From Candidatus Atribacteria bacterium 4572_76 (lineage in GTDB: Bacteria > Atribacterota > Phoenicimicrobiia > Phoenicimicrobiales > Phoenicimicrobiaceae): 5,403 nt of DNA. Below, in pieces: positions 1 through 5,403 of this stretch. Numbering within the stretch: the first letter of the stretch is position 1; every line of letters starts with the position of its first letter. Where the stretch lies: the NCBI GenBank assembly GCA_002084865.1, contig NBMG01000097.1:1-5403 (forward strand), written 5' to 3'. The notes under the pieces were generated by a model, which saw only the letters and a list, made by a program, of their open reading frames with translations, was not told the origin of the DNA and made no database searches. Made by a program: the position numbers and the translations under genes.

Positions 1-154
1 TCACTTGTAATAATGTTAGTTAAATTTTAAAAGTACACTATTTAAAATCAGAATTTTAAACTTTTTAAATACCTAAAAATTAATCTTCATGCAAGAACCT
101 TACTCCAGATAACCCCCGCTTAATAGGTACTCACTTGGGAGGGTAAACCAGATT
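1..154. other. AT-rich left flank of the IS, no gene seen
   Basis: No reading frame of note on either strand and no RNA gene recognised. A perfect 8-bp inverted repeat, TTTAAAAT and ATTTTAAA around the loop CAGA, lies at 41-60; it is all A and T in the stem and probably weak. Bases 100-154 are richer in G and C. On the minus strand they do not continue the exporter gene that stops on the other side of the IS. Confidence 0.5.
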
Positions 155-170
155 CCTGAGTTTGACACTT
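155..170 (+). repeat. Left terminal inverted repeat of the IS
   Basis: The 16 bases match the reverse complement of 1307-1322 with one mismatch (G against C at the sixth or seventh base). This places the outer edge of the element about 160 bp before the transposase start codon. Confidence 0.8.
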
Positions 171-282
171 GCAACCGATTTTTAGCCATTTAGCCCCCTC
201 AAACCCTTATAAAATAAGCATTCTGTTTTTTAGCCTTAAAATTTGTAGTGCAACAAAATAATAATATTTATGATTATAGCAC
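171..282 (+). other. IS left subterminal region
   Basis: Noncoding DNA between the left inverted repeat and the transposase promoter. It contains three copies of TTTAGCC (181-187, 189-195, 229-235) and the decamer TGTAGTGCAA (244-253), which recurs in the same orientation at 1243-1252 just after the transposase stop. AGTGC at 247-251 can pair with GCACT at 279-283 just ahead of the promoter. These could be transposase or regulator binding sites; there is no direct evidence for that. Confidence 0.35.
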
Positions 283-310
283 TTGATAATGTAGATATAT
301 ATGGTATAAT
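283..310 (+). promoter_or_regulatory. Transposase promoter, probably giving a leaderless transcript
   Basis: A perfect -10 box TATAAT lies at 305-310, with TTGATA (five of six against TTGACA) at 283-288 and a 16-bp spacer. The predicted start of transcription, about seven bases past the -10 box, falls on or next to the ATG at 317. There is no Shine-Dalgarno sequence between the -10 box and the ATG. The simplest reading is a leaderless or nearly leaderless transposase mRNA, which would keep translation low. The boxes are read by eye; the start of transcription is inferred. Confidence 0.6.
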
Positions 311-316
311 ATATTT

Positions 317-1237
317 ATGTTTATTAAGATTACCAAATCAGGACAATATGAATATGCTTATTTAGTCAGATCTTACCGAGAAGATAATAACACCAAACAC
401 GAATATTTATTTAACCTGGGGAGATTAGACCAAATCAAGAACAATCCCAGCTTTCAAAATCTGGCCAAACGTCTCTTAGAGCTATCCCAAGCAAAAGATC
501 TGGTTAGCTTAGATAACTTCTCCGAGGCTCAAATAGTCAACTGGGGTTATATTGTTTACCAAAAGATATGGAAGGAATTCGAGTTGGATAAAATATTAAA
601 TAAACTGACTAGCCCAAGAAAGACCCGGTTTAACCTTAATGAGGCCTCTTTTCTTATGACTATCCAACATCTACTTGAACCAAAAAGTAAACTTAGTACC
701 TATAGCCATCAAAATCGCTATATCGGCTTGCCAGAGCTAAATTCAAGGAGGTTCAGGTAGTGATGGGACTACTTATAGACCGGGAAGGAAGACCTATAGG
801 ATATGACCTTTTCCCCGGCAACACCTTTGAGGGAAAAACCTTAGATGTAGCCCTGCAAAAACTGGAAAGGCGCTTTGGTATACGCAGAGTAATTATCGTG
901 GCCGATAAGGGTATAAACAGTAAGATAAACCTGAAAAAGATTACCGATAGAGGATATGACTATATACTTGCCTCTCGCATAAAAAATATGAAAAAAGATA
1001 TTAGCCTTTCTCCTGGAGAGGACCTTGGAATCTAAGCTTAAAAGGGCTCATCTACCGGCTTCACCACCCCAAATTCGAGAAGCCCTAAATTCTATGAATT
1101 TTGCGGAAGTTAAGATAAAAAAAAGTAAGTTTCTTATTAAAACCAAGGTTGAGAGTCTGGGTAATAAGGTTTTAAGGTTGTCGCGTATAAAACCACCAAA
1201 AAATCTTACACCCGCCGAGGAGTTATCTTTAAAATAG
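317..1237 (+). pseudogene. IS1634-family DDE transposase, disrupted by two internal deletions
   Basis: Three collinear pieces of one transposase can be read. Piece one (317 to about 738, starting MFIKITKSGQ) is the family's N-terminal region up to the NRYIGLPE segment. Piece two (about 739 to 997, another frame) begins KFKEVQVVMGLL and carries the family hallmark GYDLFPGNTFEGKTLD and VADKGINS, whose Asp (codon 904-906) is the expected second catalytic residue. Piece three (about 1001 to 1237, back in the first frame) begins LAFLLERTLESKLKR and runs to the normal-looking C-terminus. At the first junction the segment with the first catalytic Asp (the YDVTT-type motif) is missing; at the second, the segment with the catalytic Glu. 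By family length I estimate 200-300 codons lost. The ATG at 317 matches the usual N-terminus despite having no ribosome binding site. Catalytically dead with high confidence. Confidence 0.85.
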
Positions 1238-1238
1238 G

Positions 1239-1265
1239 AAAATGTAGTGCAAAAATGCGCATTTT
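1239..1265 (+). terminator. Possible terminator hairpin after the transposase
   Basis: AAAAT and GTGC (1239-1243, 1247-1250) pair with GCGC and ATTTT (1257-1265), using one G-T wobble, a three-base bulge and a six-base loop. A T-rich run follows from 1267. It sits directly after the transposase stop codon and inside the IS, so it would end the transposase transcript before the exporter gene coming from the other side. The stem is short on G and C, so this is a weak call. Confidence 0.35.
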
Positions 1266-1306
1266 CATTTTTTTATTTGTTGATAAATAAGGGGTTTCGT
1301 GAGATT

Positions 1307-1322
1307 AAGTGTCAAAGTCAGG
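1307..1322 (-). repeat. Right terminal inverted repeat of the IS
   Basis: This is the inverted partner of 155-170 (15 of 16). It lies 70 bp past the transposase stop codon and directly abuts the remnant of the exporter gene that reads leftward into it. Confidence 0.8.
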
Positions 1323-1798
1323 AAAAAAAATATTTACACAAAATACAGGAAATAATATTTGCATGGAAGTTTTAGTGTGTAAAACTGAGGTAAAAATGCT
1401 ATAAAAAATAGAGCGACCTTAGGATTTGTTATATCAATTATTACAGCTTGAGAAAAAGATTTAAAAAAAGAACTTTTGCCTTCTTTTTTCTTATTTTCTT
1501 TAAATTTTAGCCCCCCGGATAATAATGCTTTAATTCCCAGGTAGAATAAATAAGCAGCACCGGTATATTTTATCATTTTAAATACAACTACAGATGTTGA
1601 TATTATTGCTGAAATACCCAGGGAGACAAATAATGTATGGATTAATGCTCCAGTTCCCAATCCTAATATTGAAGCGAATCCGACTCGTTTTCCTTGAGAC
1701 ATTGTTTTAGAAATAAGATAAATCATATCAGGTCCTGGAGCAATATTCAGTAGTATTGCTGCTGATAAAAAGAGCATCCAAAAAGAATAATCTTCCAT
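1323..1798 (-). pseudogene. LysE/RhtB-family amino-acid exporter, frameshifted and truncated at the IS
   Basis: The family exports amino acids or related small metabolites across the cytoplasmic membrane, driven by the ion gradient. Seen here: the N-terminal hydrophobic segment with the APGPD signature (residues 20-24), GLGTG (46-50), several further hydrophobic helices, a charged loop near residues 97-109, and NPKVALFFIAFLPQF (125-139). The frame then gives 15 unrelated residues and stops at 1334. One frame over, the minus strand from 1379 reads HTKTSMQILF, which is what family members carry after LPQF, so one base appears to be missing around 1380-1382. That second frame stays open to 1323, where the IS starts. 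The last 50 or so residues of a usual 205-residue protein are absent. A good ribosome binding site (GAGG at 1807-1810, eight bases before the ATG at 1798) supports the start. The substrate cannot be told. Confidence 0.8.
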
Positions 1799-1839
1799 AT
1801 TATTAACCTCACTAAATTATTTTTATAACTTCTACGAAT

Positions 1840-1865
1840 AAAAAGACTTGGGGTCAAATCTTTTT
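1840..1865 (-). terminator. Near-perfect hairpin with T tract, between QueG-like gene and exporter
   Basis: AAAAAGA (1840-1846) pairs with TCTTTTT (1859-1865), followed inward by one mismatch and TTG/CAA (1848-1850 with 1855-1857), closing a four-base loop. The A and T runs at the two ends make it a plausible intrinsic terminator in either direction. On the minus strand it overlaps the stop codon of the QueG-like gene (1864-1866), so it would end the ATPase/QueG-like transcript before the exporter. The inner part, TTGGGGTCAAATC, also resembles dispersed REP-like repeats that I recall from several anaerobes; see findings. Confidence 0.55.
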
Positions 1866-2509
1866 AGTTCTGAATGTGCTCCATTGCCATTAAAACATTC
1901 CGATAAAATATTGAATAGGGAATACCTGTATTAAGGTGACCAAGTGTTTTTCTATAATTATGTTCCGTTAGCTTGACAAGATTAGTAAGGGTAAAAAAAT
2001 CTTCCCAGGCTGCTATCTTCTTTTGAAAGGTTAATGTCATTTGTGTATTTAAAGGTTGCTTAATATGTTTAGCATTCCAAGGACAAACCTGTTGACATAT
2101 CTCACAGTCTATTATTCGATTTTCTGATACAGTTTTAACTTCTTCAGGCATACTATCATTTTGAAGAATATAAGACAAGCATCTATCTTTATTCAAAATA
2201 TAGTCATTTTCAAGTGCTTTTAAGGGACAAGCCTCTTGACATTTTTTACAGTTTTTGCATCGATTTGTTTCTTCTTGGTCATTATGTTCAAGATTAGCAT
2301 TGGTAATGATTCCACCGAACAAGGCCACCAATATAGACGCCAACAACAATAATGGTCTTTGCGTCAGATAATGAGAGCTTGGGGTCTCGACGTTTAGAAT
2401 TTTTTAATAAATAATCTTTAAATTCAGATGCATCCGCAAATCCAAGCACATCGATCCCTTGGTATTCTGCAAGTTTTCTAATATTTTGTTGAATATTATT
2501 TTTTTCCAT
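1864..2509 (-). pseudogene. QueG-like (COG1600) double [4Fe-4S] protein with an internal deletion
   Basis: QueG reduces epoxyqueuosine to queuosine in tRNA using a corrinoid and two [4Fe-4S] clusters; the wider COG1600 family includes members of unknown role. The N-terminal piece (2509 to about 2321) reads MEKNNIQQNIRKLAEYQGID and on to AKTIIVVGVYIGGL. The C-terminal piece (about 2319 to 1864, a different frame) starts LFGGIITNANLEHND. It holds CKNCKKCQEACP, a lone Cys in DRCLSY, and CEICQQVCPW, giving all eight Cys expected for two clusters, and ends RNVLMAMEHIQN like full-length relatives. The segment between VYIGGL and FGGIIT, which forms most of the corrinoid-binding half, is gone; I estimate 100-150 codons. 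The start at 2509 has AAGGA four bases upstream. It lies 52 bp after the ATPase, same strand. The family is clear; whether it was a true QueG is not. Expression of the C-terminal piece would need a non-ATG start (a TTG at 2349 is the obvious one) and seems unlikely. Confidence 0.8.
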
Positions 2510-2561
2510 ATGATCCTTTTTAAATGTGTCAGAGAATGGTTCCCTGTTCCTCGCGAAATAA
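2510..2561 (-). other. Short spacer between ATPase and QueG-like gene, with a repeat-like motif
   Basis: The minus strand of this spacer contains TTCGCGAGGAA followed by GGAACAGGGAACC (GGAAC occurs twice) and TTCTCTGACACATTT, before the AAGGA ribosome binding site of the QueG-like gene. There is no strong hairpin with a T tract, so read-through from the ATPase is expected. The block is richer in G+C than its surroundings and looks like a fragment of a dispersed intergenic repeat rather than a random spacer. That reading comes from recollection of similar sequences, not from a search. Confidence 0.35.
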
Positions 2562-5285
2562 TTACTTTTTATAAGTCAATCCAAATAATTTTAAAATTTC
2601 TACATATATAATAGGTGAAAATGATAATAAAATAACGACTGTCCATTGATAACCATTAAGCGGTAGCACCTTAAATATTTGTTGAAAAGTCGGGATTAAC
2701 ATAACTCCCAGCTGAAGGGAACCGGAAATCAGGATAGCTAAAATTAAATAACGGTTGGTCAAGACGCCCAACTTTATTAATGATAAGCGAGGAGAACGAG
2801 AATTCAGGGATTGCCATAATTGCGAAAAGCTGAGGGTAGCAAAAGCCATAGTCTGCCCAATTTCCAATGAATAATTTCTAATGCCCAGAATAAAGGCAAC
2901 CAAGGTAATTGCCCCAATAAATATCCCCTGGGAAAAGATATTAAATCCCATCTTGCCGGAAAAAATTGCCTCATCCGGTTCGCGAGGCATTTGATTCATC
3001 AGGTCTTCCTCGGCAGGATCCAAACCAAGTGCTAAAGCAGGCAAACCATCTGTCACCAGATTCACCCAAAGAATTTGGATCGGAATTAAAGGTCGGGGAA
3101 GCCCGATTAAAATAGCACAAAAGATGGTAAGAATCTCTCCCAAATTACAGGATAATAAATATTGTATGAATTTTTTAATATTCTGATAGATTTTTCTTCC
3201 CTCTTCTACTGCCGCTACAATAGAACTAAAATTATCATCCATAAGAATCATGTCGGATGCTTCTTTGGATACATCTGTTCCGGTAATCCCCATCGCAACA
3301 CCGATATTAGATTCCTTCAGGGCGGGTGCATCATTAACCCCATCACCGGTCATGGCCACAACCTGCCTATTTTTCTGTAAAGCTCTCACAATCCTACGCT
3401 TGTGCCGGGGGGAAACACGAGCAAAAATCGTTGTGTTTAATACTACTTTCTCCAGCTCTTCTTGGGTCATGTTTTCTAAATCCATGCCGGTAATGATTCG
3501 ATCTCCGGAATGATAAATGCCTAACTGTGATGCAATTGCCTTAGCGGTTAAAGAATAATCCCCGGTTATCATTATGGGCTGAATCCCTGCCTTTCGACAG
3601 GTATCTACGGAATGAATCGCTTCTTTGCGTGGAGGATCTATCATTGCCATTAATCCTAAAAAAATTAAATCATTTTCAATATCTTCGTTTTTTAATTTCT
3701 GATTCAATCCATTTTCTTCCCCATCATTAAGTTTTCGATAAGCCAATGCCAAAACCCTTAATGCTGAGGCGGCTAATTTTTTATTTTGCTCAAATACTTT
3801 TTCTCTTGCAGAATCGTCAAATTCTTTTTGCTTACCATTTTCCATATAATATTTACACTGAGTAATCACCTTATCGGGTGCACCTTTTACAAATACGATG
3901 AATGATTCCTCAGGACTCCGGTGGATCGTTGACATTCTTTTTCTATCTGAATCAAAGGGTAGTTCTTTTATCCGAGGATATTCATTTTCCAACCCCTTTT
4001 TCTGATAACCTGCTTTGGCAGATGTTACCACTAATGCCCCTTCAGTCGGGTCTCCAATAATTTCCCATTGCTGATTATCACTGTTTTGTTGTAATATTGC
4101 ATTATTGCAAAGAACAGCTCCTTTTAACAAAAGAGAGATAGTCAAATCATCACTTGGTTGAATAGTTCGACTCGAATGGTAAAACTGCCCAAATGGCTGG
4201 TAACCTTCCCCTTCCACTTCAATAGTTTTATCCGGTAGGGCCAATATTTTTACAGTCATCTGGTTTTGGGTTAATGTCCCTGTTTTATCAGAACAAATAA
4301 CGGTAGTAGCACCCAATGTTTCTACGGCGGGTAGTTGACGGATAATGACATTTTTTTTAATCATTCGCTGTACACCTAAAGCAAGAACTATGGTTACTAC
4401 CGCGGGCAAGCCTTCCGGAACGGCAGCAACTGCCAGGGATATTCCAATCAGAAACATATCAAAAAACTCAATACCACGAATACACCCTAGAAGAATTATT
4501 ATTGCTACAATCATTAATATCAGTAAACCTAATTTCTTACCCATAATATTTAATTTTTGCTGGAGTGGAGTAGGTTCCCGTTTCCCCTCTTCCAGCATAC
4601 CTGCAATCTCTCCCATTTCGGTATCCATGCCGGTGGCAACTACAATTCCTTCCCCTCGACCGGCAATAATGGTTGTTCCCATAAAAGCCATATTTTTTCT
4701 ATCACCAAGAGGAATTTTATCCTGCTCAAGCGCATTACTATTCTTTTCCACCGGCTCTGATTCTCCGGTTAAAATAGCTTCCTGCACTTTTATATCCGTT
4801 ACTTTAAATAAACGAAGGTCAGCAGGAATCCGATCACCCGCTTCAAGAAGAACAATATCGCCGGGTACAAGTTGATTGGATTTAATTTTGGTTGGTTTAC
4901 CATTTCTCATAACAAGAGCATCTGGCACAGTCATCTTCTTTAAGGCTGCCAAAGATTTCTCCGCTTTAAACTCCTGTACGACACCAAGTGTGGCATTTAA
5001 AACTAAAATCACAGCAATAACTATTGCATCGCCTGCTTCTCCCAAAAATATAGAAATAATAACAGAAATTAGTAAAATAAGTACCAGAACCTCTTTAAAT
5101 TGATCAAAAAACATATCCCATACGGTTCTTCCCTTACTTTCCTTCAGTTGATTTGGGCCAAATTTTTCCAGGCGGGTTTTTACCTCTTTAGATGACAAAC
5201 CCTTTGATGAATCAACATTGAAATATTGAGTAACATCTTTAACTGTACGCGTATACCAGTTAATTTTATTTTCTTTTAGTTCCAT
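2562..5285 (-). CDS. P2A-type calcium-transporting ATPase, complete
   Basis: A cation pump of the cytoplasmic membrane that uses ATP to move Ca2+ out of the cytoplasm. The full 907-residue architecture is present: N-terminal cation-ATPase segment (about 1-60), M1-M2 (63-104), actuator domain with TGES (173-176), M3-M4 (251-300) with PEGLP (290-294), DKTGT with the phosphorylated Asp333, nucleotide-binding FDSDRKRM (444-451) and KGAPD (467-471), DPPR (550-553), MITGD (572-576), TGDGVNDAPALK (646-657), and M5-M10 (about 703-898). Ca2+ ligands known from SERCA are matched at site II (Glu291, Asn742, Asp746) and partly at site I (Asn714, Glu717, Thr745). The M8 position equal to SERCA Glu908 is Gln822 in my hand alignment, so one Ca2+ per ATP is likely. 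The ATG at 5285 gives a normal N-terminus, but the ribosome binding site is weak (A-rich, AAGA only). It lies 8 bp after an upstream gene, so translational coupling is likely. A closely related cation, such as Mn2+, is possible. Confidence 0.95.
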   Translation of the reverse strand: MELKENKINWYTRTVKDVTQYFNVDSSKGLSSKEVKTRLEKFGPNQLKESKGRTVWDMFFDQFKEVLVLILLISVIISIFLGEAGDAIVIAVILVLNATLGVVQEFKAEKSLAALKKMTVPDALVMRNGKPTKIKSNQLVPGDIVLLEAGDRIPADLRLFKVTDIKVQEAILTGESEPVEKNSNALEQDKIPLGDRKNMAFMGTTIIAGRGEGIVVATGMDTEMGEIAGMLEEGKREPTPLQQKLNIMGKKLGLLILMIVAIIILLGCIRGIEFFDMFLIGISLAVAAVPEGLPAVVTIVLALGVQRMIKKNVIIRQLPAVETLGATTVICSDKTGTLTQNQMTVKILALPDKTIEVEGEGYQPFGQFYHSSRTIQPSDDLTISLLLKGAVLCNNAILQQNSDNQQWEIIGDPTEGALVVTSAKAGYQKKGLENEYPRIKELPFDSDRKRMSTIHRSPEESFIVFVKGAPDKVITQCKYYMENGKQKEFDDSAREKVFEQNKKLAASALRVLALAYRKLNDGEENGLNQKLKNEDIENDLIFLGLMAMIDPPRKEAIHSVDTCRKAGIQPIMITGDYSLTAKAIASQLGIYHSGDRIITGMDLENMTQEELEKVVLNTTIFARVSPRHKRRIVRALQKNRQVVAMTGDGVNDAPALKESNIGVAMGITGTDVSKEASDMILMDDNFSSIVAAVEEGRKIYQNIKKFIQYLLSCNLGEILTIFCAILIGLPRPLIPIQILWVNLVTDGLPALALGLDPAEEDLMNQMPREPDEAIFSGKMGFNIFSQGIFIGAITLVAFILGIRNYSLEIGQTMAFATLSFSQLWQSLNSRSPRLSLIKLGVLTNRYLILAILISGSLQLGVMLIPTFQQIFKVLPLNGYQWTVVILLSFSPIIYVEILKLFGLTYKK

Positions 5286-5293
5286 TCTTTTTT

Positions 5294-5403
5294 TTATTCA
5301 AATTTAAATCCTTTTTCTCTAAAGAGCTTAAGACAAGCATCTACTACTTCCGGGTCATAGAGGATGCCTCTGTTTTGGCTGATTTCTTCTAAGGCTTTAT
5401 CGA
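5294..5403 (-). CDS. C-terminal end of a probable HD-GYP-domain protein (partial)
   Basis: The last 35 residues of a gene that enters from beyond the right edge are visible, ending at the TAA at 5294-5296. They read DKALEEISQNRGILYDPEVV and then a helix ending GFKFE. The ALEEI, then DPEVVDACLKLF, pattern is typical of the end of HD-GYP domains (cyclic-di-GMP phosphodiesterases, or response regulators and hydrolases that carry them). The catalytic HD and GYP motifs would lie outside the window, so activity cannot be judged. The stop codon is 8 bp from the ATPase start on the same strand, which suggests co-transcription. Confidence 0.65.
   Translation of the reverse strand, partial: DKALEEISQNRGILYDPEVVDACLKLFREKGFKFE

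Larger units (their letters stand above)
155..1322 (+). mobile_element. Decayed IS1634-family insertion sequence with intact terminal inverted repeats
   Basis: The element is bounded by a left end reading CCTGAGTTTGACACTT at 155-170 and its inverted copy at 1307-1322, matching at 15 of 16 positions; the match runs two bases further out on each side (TT/AA). Just inside, a loosely similar AAACCCTTAT-type stretch recurs at both ends. The element encloses one transposase gene, broken by two internal deletions, so it is about 1.17 kb, clearly shorter than I expect for this family, whose transposases are near 550 residues. No short target-site duplication is visible next to either repeat. IS1634 relatives can produce long, variable duplications, but I see no long one in the available flanks either. 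The element cannot move by itself, but its ends look good enough to be used by a related transposase supplied elsewhere. The family assignment rests on the transposase motifs. Confidence 0.8.

Noticed and set aside
41..60. Perfect AT-only inverted repeat as a terminator or operator
   Set aside because: Eight base pairs of pure A and T in a very AT-rich stretch are plausible by chance, and no gene is adjacent for it to serve.
731..1030. Programmed frameshifting in the transposase
   Set aside because: Frame changes occur at both junctions, but a large conserved segment is also missing at each. There is no slippery heptamer with a following structure at the first junction, and the A-rich run near 991-996 is accompanied by loss of the segment carrying the catalytic Glu. 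Deletion explains both.
1384..1798. A complete but unusually short 154-residue exporter
   Set aside because: The last 15 residues do not look like the family, and the matching continuation is found in the next frame, so it is a frameshifted remnant rather than a short natural variant.
2294..2349. Overlapping two-gene arrangement (two separate small proteins) for the QueG-like region
   Set aside because: The 56-bp overlap arises because one frame runs past the deletion junction before stopping and the other is open upstream of it. Both parts match successive halves of a single protein, so it is one broken gene.
3162..5103. Several plus-strand open frames of 67-176 codons opposite the ATPase
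   Set aside because: They lie wholly inside the conserved ATPase gene, are antisense to it, look low in complexity (Ser/Ile/Pro/Thr rich) and match no family I know. They are shadows of the real gene.
1..5403. CRISPR array, tRNA or rRNA gene, riboswitch, toxin-antitoxin or defence system
   Set aside because: No evenly spaced repeats, no tRNA-like or rRNA-like sequence, no recognisable riboswitch core and no small gene pair were found on either strand.

Overview
The window is AT-rich and reads as a piece of a chromosome from an anaerobic bacterium, with genes mostly on the minus strand. Low G+C, an IS1634-type transposase, an iron-sulfur protein of the epoxyqueuosine-reductase type and an HD-GYP-like C-terminus fit clostridial Firmicutes or an anaerobic candidate lineage such as Atribacterota. 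This is a guess from flavour only; nothing in the window fixes the taxon.

Layout, left to right. Bases 1-154 are AT-rich and carry no recognisable gene. Bases 155-1322 are a decayed insertion sequence with 16-bp terminal inverted repeats (15 of 16 match). Its plus-strand transposase has lost two internal blocks, with the reading frame changing at each, so two of the three expected catalytic acidic residues are gone. Bases 1323-1798 (minus) are a LysE/RhtB-type amino-acid exporter that carries an apparent one-base frameshift and then stops at the IS edge. Bases 1864-2509 (minus) are a QueG-like (COG1600) iron-sulfur protein whose middle is deleted out of frame, although all eight cluster cysteines of the C-terminal half survive. 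Bases 2562-5285 (minus) are an intact 907-residue P2A-type Ca2+-ATPase. Bases 5294-5403 (minus) are the last 35 residues of what looks like an HD-GYP-domain protein, ending 8 bp before the ATPase start.

The minus-strand genes probably form one transcription unit, or did once: HD-GYP protein, ATPase, QueG-like gene, then perhaps the exporter. A near-perfect hairpin at 1840-1865 overlaps the QueG-like stop codon and separates it from the exporter, which has its own good ribosome binding site. The ATPase is the only complete protein-coding gene. Everything to its left is broken, and by different kinds of lesion: clean internal deletions, a single-base frameshift, and truncation at an IS end.

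I do not see a new defence, regulatory or biosynthetic system here. The most interesting signals are the concentration of decay next to an intact ion pump, an internally deleted IS that keeps its ends, the hairpin and repeat-like spacers between the minus-strand genes, and a probably leaderless transposase transcript.
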